A stretch of DNA of 12,642 nucleotides from assembly GCA_021784715.1 (NCBI GenBank), contig JAJYHP010000055.1, forward strand, positions 1 to 12,642, given 5' to 3'. Position 1 is the stretch's first letter. Each line of letters begins with the position of its first letter. Of this stretch, positions 6,259-12,642 are shown one piece after another. A program made the translations under genes and the position numbers. Origin of the DNA: a bacterium (GTDB taxonomy: Bacteria; Eremiobacterota; Eremiobacteria; Baltobacterales; Baltobacteraceae). Below the pieces are notes generated by a model that worked only from the letters and a program-made list of their open reading frames with translations, made no database searches and had not been told where the DNA came from.

Positions 6259-7134
6259 TTACCGTTCCTTCATTTCCGGAAAGATGTTCGCGAGGTTTGC
6301 TGCGGCGTCGACGGCGATCTCGATCGCTCCGCTTCGCGAAGTAAGCAAGGTGGTGACGCCGGGGCCATGCCCGGCGACGAACGAGCGCCCGTGCACGACC
6401 GCGCCGACGGTGATCGCCCCTTGCCGGTAGATGCGGCCGTAGGAGTTATCGGCATCGACGATCGCGACGATGTCGCCGAGGCGAAGATCGCGCAGCCCGT
6501 ACCGCTCGACCATCTCGTCGTCAAAGCACTGGATATCGTAATCGCCGCGCACCACCGTCGAACGTCCGAGCCCGCTTCCCATCACCGCCGCCGGAACGAT
6601 TTTCGCAACGCGCGCATGCACCCGCCCCTTACGCACCTCGATGCCCCATGCGTCGAGGAAATCGGGATCGGCATTAAAAGCGCGCACCTCCGGCGCGTCG
6701 AGCAAGCGCAGCCCGAGCCCGCAACTACGCACCTGGACCGCGTCGCCGATGGCCATCTTCTCCATGCTCTCGATTTCGAAATCGGCGATCACGTGCTCGA
6801 TGCCGCCATGCGTACCCGTCACGCGGCCGAGCGCGCCCTTCGCATCGCCGGAGAGAACGCGCACGCGATTGCCGATGCAGGACATCGCGTTGAACGCGAT
6901 GTTGAGTCGATCGTCGTTGTTCCGCATGCTCACCGCCGGCTCGATATGATCGGCGAGAAAAGCGAACGCCCCGTCGCCGATCCGCACGTTGGGGTTGACG
7001 CCGCCGATGCTCGGGAGCACGAAGGGGTCGCCTTCTGCACTGACGTCGTAGATGCCGGAATTGATCAGGGCGGGGGCGACGACGCCGGCGACGAGGGTCA
7101 CGACGAGCTCCTCGCGATTGGTGTGCAGCTTCAT
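6259..7134 (-). CDS. DUF4438 domain-containing protein
   Basis: The 291-aa protein resembles the DUF4438 family, known from structures of thermophile proteins but without an assigned reaction. Features include an N-terminal strand with LVAGVVAPALINSGIYDV (about 14-31), then FVLPSIGGVNPNVRIGD (38-54), the segment HIEPAVSMRNND (about 63-74), and the Gly-rich C-terminal part (VVHGRSFVAGHGPGVTTLL, about 246-264). There is no signal peptide. On the minus strand AGGAG (7147-7151) precedes the ATG by 12 nt, slightly long but plausible. The gene is divergent from queD with 72 nt between, and followed by the DUF427 gene. Whether it works with either neighbour is unknown. Family assignment is from memory of the conserved segments. 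Confidence 0.8.
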   Translation of the reverse strand: MKLHTNREELVVTLVAGVVAPALINSGIYDVSAEGDPFVLPSIGGVNPNVRIGDGAFAFLADHIEPAVSMRNNDDRLNIAFNAMSCIGNRVRVLSGDAKGALGRVTGTHGGIEHVIADFEIESMEKMAIGDAVQVRSCGLGLRLLDAPEVRAFNADPDFLDAWGIEVRKGRVHARVAKIVPAAVMGSGLGRSTVVRGDYDIQCFDDEMVERYGLRDLRLGDIVAIVDADNSYGRIYRQGAITVGAVVHGRSFVAGHGPGVTTLLTSRSGAIEIAVDAAANLANIFPEMKER

Positions 7135-7206
7135 GTTCGCGGCTTTCTCCTGTGAGAGGAATCAGGGTTCGGGTACGGGCGACGCGAAAGAGTCGGGTCG
7201 AACGCT
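7135..7206. promoter_or_regulatory. Divergent intergenic region between the DUF4438 gene and queD
   Basis: These 72 bp must hold the start signals of both outward-facing units, because genes diverge here. I see the DUF4438 ribosome site at its left edge, but no convincing -35/-10 pair and no operator-like palindrome. The promoter role is inferred from layout alone. Confidence 0.35.
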
Positions 7207-7581
7207 ATGCCCGCTTTACAGATTCGCAAGCACTTCAGATTCGAAGCCGCTCACGCACTTCCCCACCATGCCGGGAAATGCGCGCGCATGCATGGGCACT
7301 CATACCTGCTGGAGGTCGCGCTGCGCGGCCCGCTCCAAGAGAGCGGCCCCGCGAGCGGGATGGTCGCCGACTTCGAGAGCATCACCTCGGTCGTCGGGCG
7401 TGAGATCGTCGATCGACTCGATCACCGCACGCTCAACGAGTTCGTCGAAAATCCAACCGCCGAGAACGTCCTGCTCTGGATCCACGCTCGCATCGCCGCG
7501 GCGCTCCCGCTGCTCGACGAACTCGTACTCTGGGAGACGCCCACGGCGTGCGCCGTCTTACGCTGTAACGACCTGCGATGA
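7207..7581 (+). CDS. queD: 6-carboxy-5,6,7,8-tetrahydropterin synthase (QueD)
   Basis: QueD converts 7,8-dihydroneopterin triphosphate to 6-carboxytetrahydropterin, the second step from GTP to preQ0 and queuosine. The 124-aa length is typical. Zn ligands are His16 (FEAAH), His29 and His31 (MHGHSY). Cys25 (GKC) is the catalytic cysteine, Asp72-His73 in LDHRTLNE completes the catalytic set, and Glu110 (WETP) is the pterin-binding acid. ATG 7207 is the only start, since an in-frame TGA lies at 7153-7155; its ribosome site is weak. The stop overlaps the queE start in ATGA (7578-7581). It is the first gene of a five-gene coupled run. queC and queF are not in the window, so whether preQ0 or queuosine is the end product cannot be told here. 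Confidence 0.93.
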   Translation: MPALQIRKHFRFEAAHALPHHAGKCARMHGHSYLLEVALRGPLQESGPASGMVADFESITSVVGREIVDRLDHRTLNEFVENPTAENVLLWIHARIAAALPLLDELVLWETPTACAVLRCNDLR

Positions 7582-8177
7582 ACGCCGCCGAAACGTCGAG
7601 CACGCTACGCATAGCCGAGATTTTTTATACGCTCCAGGGCGAAGGAACGTGGGCCGGGACGCCGGCGGTCTTCGTGCGGCTCGCCGGTTGCAATCTCGCG
7701 TGCGCCTTCTGCGATACCGATTATGCGATGCGCTCGCTCGCGCAGATCGATGAAGTCGTCGCCCGCATCGAGGAACTCGGCGGCGAATGCCCGATGGTCG
7801 TGCTCACCGGCGGCGAACCGTTGGCGCAGAGCGCAACCCCGGCATTGATCGCGGCACTCCGCAGAGCCGGCCGACGAGTTCACGTCGAAAGCAACGGGAC
7901 GATTTTCACCGAGTTGCCGCGCGACGTGTGGCTCTGCGTTTCGCCGAAAGAGCGCGTCGACGCGCGCATGGCACGGCGCGCCGACGAAGTAAAGCTCATC
8001 GTCGACCGGCGCGTTCCCGAAGAACATCTCGCGCTCTTCCCCGAGCAGCCGACGATTTTCTTACAGCCGGAGGGCAATAAAACGAGCAACGTCGAGCTCG
8101 CCGTCGCCTACGCGCGCACGCACCCGAAGCGCTTTCGCCTCTCATTGCAAACGCATAAATTCATCGGGATTCCCTAA
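7578..8177 (+). CDS. queE: 7-carboxy-7-deazaguanine synthase (QueE), radical SAM
   Basis: QueE is a radical S-adenosylmethionine enzyme that contracts the QueD product to 7-carboxy-7-deazaguanine. The 199-aa protein begins with the family's EIFYTLQGEGTWAG (14-27). It carries the Fe-S motif CNLACAFC (Cys38, Cys42, Cys45), followed by DTDY. The SAM-binding GGEP is at 78-81, and VSPKE and LQPEG segments follow in the C-terminal half, as in the short QueE type. The C-terminus RLSLQTHKFIGIP matches the family's usual ending (LQTHK). It overlaps queD by 4 bp, and its stop is 1 nt before the GTG of mqnB. Substrate chain with QueD is direct, so co-expression makes sense. Confidence 0.94.
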   Translation: MNAAETSSTLRIAEIFYTLQGEGTWAGTPAVFVRLAGCNLACAFCDTDYAMRSLAQIDEVVARIEELGGECPMVVLTGGEPLAQSATPALIAALRRAGRRVHVESNGTIFTELPRDVWLCVSPKERVDARMARRADEVKLIVDRRVPEEHLALFPEQPTIFLQPEGNKTSNVELAVAYARTHPKRFRLSLQTHKFIGIP

Positions 8178-8178
8178 C

Positions 8179-8784
8179 GTGCGCGTGCTCGCCATCTGCG
8201 CGACGCATTTCGAGCGCGCGCGCATAGCGCTTCCGGAGAATGTCCGGACGGTTGTGTGCGGGGTCGGGCCGGTCGAAGCAGCCGCGCGCACTGCCGCCGC
8301 TCTTGTCGGCGAAGCGTACGATCTCGTACTCAATATCGGCATCGCCGGCGCCTTCGAAGGGCGCGCCGCGATCGGCGAAGCTTGCGTCGTCGCCGCCGAT
8401 TTCATCGAACTCGATCGCGAGAACGGCGAGGCGCTGCACCTGCCGCCCGGCGACCGCCTCTACCCGCGCGCGCAGAGCGACCCGTCGCTGGTCGAGATGC
8501 TCGCTGCAAGCGGTGTTGCGCAACGAACCGGCGTCACCGTCTCGCGCGTGACGACGGAAGCGAGCACCTGCGAACGCCTCTCCGCACTGGGAGCCGAGAT
8601 CGAGAGCATGGAGGGCTTCGCGGTCTTACGCGCCGCCGAGATCGCGCACGTCCGCGCGCTGCAACTCCGCGGCATCTCGAATATCGTCGGCCCGCGAGCG
8701 GCCGAAAACTGGAACGTCGAGGCGGCCTTCGCCGCCCTCGCCGACGCAACCCATCGCCTTTTCGCCGCCGTGGAGCCGACGTGA
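8179..8784 (+). CDS. mqnB: Futalosine hydrolase (MqnB)
   Basis: MqnB belongs to the purine nucleosidase/phosphorylase fold (MTA/SAH nucleosidase-like) and removes hypoxanthine from futalosine to give dehypoxanthine futalosine in the alternative menaquinone pathway. The 201-aa protein shows the nucleosidase pattern NIGIAGAF (52-59), the ribose-binding ESMEGF (142-147) and RGISNIVGPR near the C-terminus. This ending, together with the adjacent mqnD, favours futalosine over methylthioadenosine as substrate. The start is GTG, 1 nt after the queE stop. The stop lies in a GTGA overlap with mqnD. An MTA/SAH nucleosidase is the main alternative, made unlikely by context. Confidence 0.9.
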   Translation: MRVLAICATHFERARIALPENVRTVVCGVGPVEAAARTAAALVGEAYDLVLNIGIAGAFEGRAAIGEACVVAADFIELDRENGEALHLPPGDRLYPRAQSDPSLVEMLAASGVAQRTGVTVSRVTTEASTCERLSALGAEIESMEGFAVLRAAEIAHVRALQLRGISNIVGPRAAENWNVEAAFAALADATHRLFAAVEPT

Positions 8785-9620
8785 ACGAACGCATCACCCT
8801 CGCCTATTCGCCCTGCCCGAACGACACCTATATTTTCGCAGCACTCACCAACGGACTGCTCGCGGATGCACCGCGTGTCGACGTGGTATTGCTCGATATC
8901 GACGAACTCAACGACGCCGCGGCCGACGCACGTTACCCGCTCACCAAAGTGAGTTACGGTGCGATCCCGTACTTGATGCGCGATTACCGCCTGTTGCGTT
9001 CGGGGGGAGCGCTCGGCCGCGGTTGCGGCCCGCTGGTGGTCGCGCGCCCGGATCGCGTCAACAGCTGGAGCGCGCTCGACGACCCGTTGGTCGCCATCCC
9101 CGGCGAGCGCACGACCGCATTCCTGTTGCTCCAACTCGCGCTCGGGCGGCGCCCGCGCACGCAGATCATGCGTTTCGATCGAATCGTCGACGCGGTCGCA
9201 CGCGGTGAGGTCGACGCCGGGCTCATCATTCACGAGTCGCGCTTCACCTATCAACACGCCGGTTTGCACGCGCTGCTCGATCTCGGCTCGTGGTGGGAAG
9301 AGACGACCGGACACCCGATTCCGCTCGGTGCGATTCTCGCGCGCCGCGATCTCGGCGAAGAACGCGCACGCGAGATCGATGCGGCGGTGCGCGAGAGCCT
9401 GGCGTTTGCTCGGAACGACGAGGCGGCGATCATGCCGTACGTTCGCGAGCACGCCTTCGAGATGGATGAAGTGGTGATGCGCGCGCATATCGGTCTCTAC
9501 GTCAACGACTACAGCATCGACGTCGGCGCCGAGGGATTGCTTGCCGTGGAGGAGCTTTTCGCGCGCGGGCGCGACGCAGGCATCCTTCCCGACGACGCGA
9601 ACGCGGCGTTTATCGCATGA
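8781..9620 (+). CDS. mqnD: 1,4-dihydroxy-6-naphthoate synthase (MqnD)
   Basis: MqnD converts cyclic dehypoxanthine futalosine to 1,4-dihydroxy-6-naphthoate in the futalosine menaquinone pathway. It has a periplasmic-binding-protein-like fold but is cytoplasmic. The 279-aa protein starts with LAYSPCPNDTYIFAAL (7-22), the family signature, and continues with KVSYGAIPYL (56-65), GCGPLVV (81-87), IPGERTTAFLLLQLAL (106-121) and GLIIHESRFTY (147-157), where His151 is the presumed catalytic base. The GTG start at 8781 overlaps the mqnB stop (GTGA), the stop overlaps the next start (ATGA). The reading frame is open further upstream, but that part is the Arg-rich shadow of mqnB. mqnA, mqnC and mqnE are not in the window. 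Confidence 0.94.
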   Translation: MNERITLAYSPCPNDTYIFAALTNGLLADAPRVDVVLLDIDELNDAAADARYPLTKVSYGAIPYLMRDYRLLRSGGALGRGCGPLVVARPDRVNSWSALDDPLVAIPGERTTAFLLLQLALGRRPRTQIMRFDRIVDAVARGEVDAGLIIHESRFTYQHAGLHALLDLGSWWEETTGHPIPLGAILARRDLGEERAREIDAAVRESLAFARNDEAAIMPYVREHAFEMDEVVMRAHIGLYVNDYSIDVGAEGLLAVEELFARGRDAGILPDDANAAFIA

Positions 9621-10831
9621 ATCTCAGAGCCGTCGCCGCATCGCTTGCTTTACTCGTCTCGGTAACGGGTTTCGGCGCGATACCGCGCGCAAAAATCGTC
9701 CTCGGCGACGAAGTCTTTCTTCGCTCCACGTGGCACGATCTTCACGGTCGATGCGTCGGCGTCGTCACCAACCAGACCGGCGTCACCTCACAGCTCGTCA
9801 ACATCGTCGACGCCATTCGCGAAAACCCGCATATCTGCATCAAAGCGATCTACTCTCCCGAGCACGGTCTTCGCGGAGACCAACTCGCCGGAAAGTTCGT
9901 TTCGTCCTACCGAGACCCGCGCACGGGGCTGCCGGTCTATAGCCTGTACGGGCCGCAACGCATGCCGACCGCAGCGATGCTACGCGGCGTCGACGTCCTG
10001 CTCTTCGATATCCAAGATGTCGGCGATCGCGCCTACACCTATATCTCGACGATGGCCGAGGTCATGCGCGCGGCGGCCCGGTACCACAAGAGTATATGGG
10101 TACTCGATCGCCCGAATCCGATCGGCGGCGAGATCGTCGAAGGGCCGGTGCTCGATCCGCGTTTCCGTTCTTTCATCGGCCTTTATCCGATTGCGATGCG
10201 CCACGGAATGACGATCGGCGAGCTCGCGGAGATGTTCAACAACGCGTTCGGCATTCACGCCCACTTGCGGGTGGTCAAAATGATCGGCTGGCATCGATCG
10301 ATGTTGTGGAACCAAACCGGGTTGCGCTGGGTGGAGAGTTCGCCGAATATCCCAACCTGGCAGACGACGCTCGTCTATCCGTGCACCGGCTTGATCGATA
10401 ACGGCGGCATCAATAACGGCGTCGGCACCGCGAAACCGTTCTTTTATGCCGGTTATCTCCATATGCCGGCGTACGCCTATGCGAGCGCTTTGAATGCACG
10501 ACATCTCCCCGGCATCTATTTCCGTCCGGCGGCATGGTCGCCGTTCTTCGGCTTCTGGCGCGGTCGCGAACTCTCCGGCGTCGAGCTATATGTCACGCAT
10601 CCGCATCGCTTCCGCAGCGTTGAAACGGCGGTGGAGTTGCTGGTCGCGGGGCATCGGTTGATGCCGCATCTCCGCATCAATGCACGCGGAATGGATGACG
10701 ATTGGGGCACCGACGCGGTGCGGATCGGATTGGAACGCGGCGAGAGCGCGCGGCAGATCATCGATTCGTGGCAGCCGGCGCTCGCGCGCTTCATGAAGCT
10801 GCGCGCAAAGTACCTGCTCTATCCAAATTAA
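9617..10831 (+). CDS. namZ: Exo-beta-N-acetylmuramidase NamZ-like protein (DUF1343), secreted
   Basis: NamZ-family enzymes (DUF1343, GH171) release N-acetylmuramic acid from the non-reducing end of peptidoglycan fragments. The 404-aa protein opens with a likely Sec signal (MNLRAVAASLALLVSVTGFGA), without a lipobox Cys. Conserved segments are VVTNQTGV (49-56), SPEHG (80-84), FDIQDVGDRAYTYIS (130-144), LDRPNPIGG (163-171) and VEGP (174-177), followed by SPNIPTW and NNGVGTAKPF in the C-terminal half. It overlaps mqnD by 4 bp (ATGA), so its translation is probably coupled to menaquinone synthesis genes, an unexpected partner. No MurNAc uptake or MurQ gene is nearby. Family identity is secure, enzymatic specificity is inferred. 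Confidence 0.9.
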   Translation: MNLRAVAASLALLVSVTGFGAIPRAKIVLGDEVFLRSTWHDLHGRCVGVVTNQTGVTSQLVNIVDAIRENPHICIKAIYSPEHGLRGDQLAGKFVSSYRDPRTGLPVYSLYGPQRMPTAAMLRGVDVLLFDIQDVGDRAYTYISTMAEVMRAAARYHKSIWVLDRPNPIGGEIVEGPVLDPRFRSFIGLYPIAMRHGMTIGELAEMFNNAFGIHAHLRVVKMIGWHRSMLWNQTGLRWVESSPNIPTWQTTLVYPCTGLIDNGGINNGVGTAKPFFYAGYLHMPAYAYASALNARHLPGIYFRPAAWSPFFGFWRGRELSGVELYVTHPHRFRSVETAVELLVAGHRLMPHLRINARGMDDDWGTDAVRIGLERGESARQIIDSWQPALARFMKLRAKYLLYPN

Positions 10832-10846
10832 CCGCTTCTCAGGACG

Positions 10847-11362
10847 CTAGTCGTCGTTCCGGCGCGTCCTTAAAAAGTTCAACTGCCACAGGTGAATGAA
10901 GCGCTGCAACTCTTCCTGCACCGGAGGCGGCGTATCGACGAACGCCATCCCATACGCGAATTTCTTCATCGCGATATCGTAAAACGGAGCGAGCGCTTTG
11001 CTGCGTAGACGCATCGGTTCGAAGCCCGGGGGACGTTCGCGAACGCTCTCCGGACGCAGCCCGAACGGCGTCTGCTTGAAGACCTCTTTTTCGACGGTCA
11101 TCTCTTCGAGAAAATCGGCCGGGAGTTGAATGTCGAGGTGCAACAACGACCCTTTGATCAAGTCCTCGTCGGTGACGAGGCGCAATCCGCCGGCCGAGAG
11201 ATCGTTGGCAAGCGCCGAACGTCGGCCTTTCCGGCCATCGAGCTCGTAGAAGACTTCGAACTCGACCGGCATGCGGAACGCAGAGCGCTTCTGCTGCACG
11301 CCCGGCTGTGCGCGAAGCATGCTCTTCGTCGTCGGTTTCTTCTTCTTCCCGAACATGAACAT
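10847..11362 (-). CDS. PilZ domain-containing protein, putative c-di-GMP receptor
   Basis: PilZ domains bind the second messenger cyclic di-GMP and alter motility, exopolysaccharide or pilus function. In this 171-aa cytoplasmic protein the two binding motifs are intact: RSAFR (26-30, RxxxR) and DLSAGG (54-59, D/NxSxxG). The first 20 residues are basic (KKKK at 6-9). The stretch after about residue 90 (EEMTVEKEVF to GFEPMRLRS) looks like an insert between PilZ strands, and the C-terminus (EELQRFIHLWQLNFL) is helical. The start is at the first of two nearby ATGs (codons 1 and 3); neither has a strong ribosome site. It is convergent with namZ with only 15 nt between, and divergent from glcD. Its effector target is unknown. 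Confidence 0.88.
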   Translation of the reverse strand: MFMFGKKKKPTTKSMLRAQPGVQQKRSAFRMPVEFEVFYELDGRKGRRSALANDLSAGGLRLVTDEDLIKGSLLHLDIQLPADFLEEMTVEKEVFKQTPFGLRPESVRERPPGFEPMRLRSKALAPFYDIAMKKFAYGMAFVDTPPPVQEELQRFIHLWQLNFLRTRRNDD

Positions 11363-11428
11363 TTGCCGTCGAGCCGTTAAGCCGGGCAGGCTACTCTTCC
11401 TGCATGCCCAAACACCCGGGAGAGAACC
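11363..11428. promoter_or_regulatory. Divergent intergenic region between the PilZ gene and glcD
   Basis: These 66 bp separate two outward-facing genes and should contain both promoters. GGGAGAG (11418-11424) is the ribosome site for the glcD GTG, 4 nt away. I found no clear -35/-10 pair or palindromic operator. Confidence 0.35.
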
Positions 11429-12642
11429 GTGTTAATCGAACGACTTATCGAAGCGCTGGGCGCGGATGCCGTCAAGACCTCCCCGGAGGATCTTGCATGT
11501 TACTCCTTCGACGCCTACAGCCAGGGCGTGCTACCGAGTGCCGTCGTTCTGCCGACCTCCGCCGCGCAGGTCAGCGCGGTGGTCAAGATCGCCCGCGATC
11601 TTAAGGAACCCCTCATTGCCCGCGGCTCCGGGACCGGGCTCTGCGGCGGAGCGACGCCGTTGCGCGCCGGGGTGGTCCTCTCGTTCGCACGGATGAACCA
11701 ATTGCTGGAGCTCGACATCGAGAACCGCCGGGCGCGCGTCGCACCGGGGCTCGTCAATCTCCAACTCAGCGAACGCATCGCATCGACCGGATTTTTCTAC
11801 GCACCCGACCCCGCCTCGCAGCGCGCGAGCACGATTGGCGGAAACATCGGTACGAACGCCGGTGGACCGCACTGCCTCGCGTACGGAACCACCGTGAACC
11901 ACGTGCTCGCACTCGAGATCGTCGACGATCGCGGCGAGTGCTTCACCACCGCAGTCGACGATCTCGGGTACGATCTCACCGCACTCTTGGTCGGAAGCGA
12001 GGGGACGTTGGGAATCGTTACCTCGGCCTGGGTGCGGCTGCTGCGCATTCCACCGACGACCGGCGTCTGGCTCGCCGCGTTTCCGAGCATCGAGAGCGCG
12101 TCGGAGGCGGTAAGCGCGATCGTCGGTGCGGGGATCGTTCCGACTGCGCTCGAGATGATGGATGCGACGATCGTGCGTGCCGTCGAAGAGGCGTACGCCG
12201 CCGGGTACCCCGCCGACGCCGCTGCAGTGCTGCTCGTCGAATCCTCCGGCGAGCCTGAAGAGGTCGCGAATGCGGATGCCGCGATCGCGCGAATCGCTCG
12301 CGCCCACGGGGCAACCAAGTGGCAAGCGGCCACAAGTGCCGAACAGCGCGAGGCGCTCTGGCGCGGACGCAAGGGTGCGGCGGGCGCAGTCGGACGCATC
12401 GCTCCGAATTATTACACGCAAGATGTCTGCGTTCCGCGCACGCGCCTTCCCGAGATGCTCGCGGCAGTCGACGATGCAGCAAAAAAACACGGCATCGTCG
12501 TCGGGAACGTCTTCCACGCCGGCGACGGGAACCTCCATCCGCTCTTGCTCTACGATAAGCGCGACCCGCGGCAAGTGGCCGCCGTTATCGAGATCGGCAA
12601 CCTCGTGTTGGCTCGCGCCGTCGAACTCGGCGGGACGATTAG
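11429..12642 (+). CDS. glcD: FAD-linked oxidase, glycolate oxidase subunit GlcD-like (cut by window end)
   Basis: GlcD-type proteins are FAD enzymes oxidising glycolate or another 2-hydroxyacid (D-lactate, D-2-hydroxyglutarate). The 404 visible codons, about 85-90% of a usual 460-aa protein, include the FAD-binding loop RGSGTGLCGGA (65-75), YAPDPASQRASTIGGN (124-139), NAGGPHCLAYGTT, LVGSEGTLGIVT, and in the second half YYTQDVCVPR and GNVFHAGDGNLHP, which carries metal/substrate His residues. The frame is still open at the window edge, just before the expected GEHG motif. GTG 11429 is supported by GGGAGAG 4 nt upstream and by the fit of the N-terminus to relatives. GlcE and GlcF, if present, lie beyond the window, so the substrate stays uncertain. 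Confidence 0.92.
   Translation, partial: MLIERLIEALGADAVKTSPEDLACYSFDAYSQGVLPSAVVLPTSAAQVSAVVKIARDLKEPLIARGSGTGLCGGATPLRAGVVLSFARMNQLLELDIENRRARVAPGLVNLQLSERIASTGFFYAPDPASQRASTIGGNIGTNAGGPHCLAYGTTVNHVLALEIVDDRGECFTTAVDDLGYDLTALLVGSEGTLGIVTSAWVRLLRIPPTTGVWLAAFPSIESASEAVSAIVGAGIVPTALEMMDATIVRAVEEAYAAGYPADAAAVLLVESSGEPEEVANADAAIARIARAHGATKWQAATSAEQREALWRGRKGAAGAVGRIAPNYYTQDVCVPRTRLPEMLAAVDDAAKKHGIVVGNVFHAGDGNLHPLLLYDKRDPRQVAAVIEIGNLVLARAVELGGTI

Noticed and set aside
6367..7155. Plus-strand open frame of about 262 codons opposite the DUF4438 gene
   Set aside because: His/Asp/Arg-rich shadow; the minus strand shows the family segments.
8256..8780. Upstream extension of the mqnD frame
   Set aside because: Arg-rich shadow of mqnB; the MqnD signature begins a few residues after the GTG at 8781.
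8460..9488. Minus-strand open frame of about 342 codons opposite mqnB and mqnD
   Set aside because: No protein-like motif, Arg/Ala/Glu-rich, and both overlapping + strand genes are secure.
10841..10870. AGGACGC / GCGTCCT inverted repeat between namZ and the PilZ gene, considered as a terminator
   Set aside because: Seven-base stem with a 16-nt loop and no T-tract on either strand; partly inside the PilZ coding region. Too weak to call.
11531..12574. Minus-strand open frame of about 347 codons opposite glcD
   Set aside because: Antisense shadow: the + strand shows FAD-binding and HAGDGNLHP motifs throughout.

Overview
The window is ordinary high-GC bacterial chromosome, densely coded and mostly operonic, with ATG and GTG starts and many 1-10 bp gene overlaps. 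No rRNA, tRNA, CRISPR array, transposase or integrase is visible. Menaquinone appears to be made by the futalosine route (mqnB, mqnD), which excludes the classical men-pathway style seen in E. coli. High GC, abundant CGATCG-like words and this gene mix would fit a deep environmental lineage such as Eremiobacterota/WPS-2, but that placement is only an impression and was not tested.

Region 1 (27-4510, + strand) is an operon for a branched-chain 2-oxoacid dehydrogenase complex. It has two tandem E1-alpha genes of identical length (341 aa, about 65% identical by hand count), then one E1-beta gene and one E2 gene. No E3 gene is present. The tandem duplication of E1-alpha is the most striking feature of this part.

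Region 2 (4511-5867) is a patch whose codon use differs by eye from its neighbours. It holds a small Ala/Gly-rich ORF (105 aa) and a 214-aa protein with no recognised family. After these come about 290 bp without a gene, containing three perfect hairpins, probably terminators between convergent transcription units.

Region 3 (5868-7134, - strand) holds a DUF4438 protein followed by a small DUF427 protein.

Region 4 (7207-10831, + strand) is a tightly packed run: queD, queE (7-deazaguanine/queuosine precursor synthesis), mqnB, mqnD (futalosine menaquinone pathway) and a secreted NamZ-like (DUF1343) exo-N-acetylmuramidase. Junctions are ATGA, a 1-nt gap, GTGA and ATGA, so the five genes are very likely one transcript with coupled translation.

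Region 5 (10847-12642) has a PilZ-domain (c-di-GMP receptor type) gene on the - strand, convergent with namZ. Divergent from it is a GlcD-type FAD-linked oxidase on the + strand, cut by the window end.

Nothing here is a clear new defence or mobile system. The best candidates for a second look are the duplicated E1-alpha, the orphan pair at 4.5-5.6 kb with its hairpin cluster, and the coupling of a cell-wall hydrolase to two cofactor pathways.
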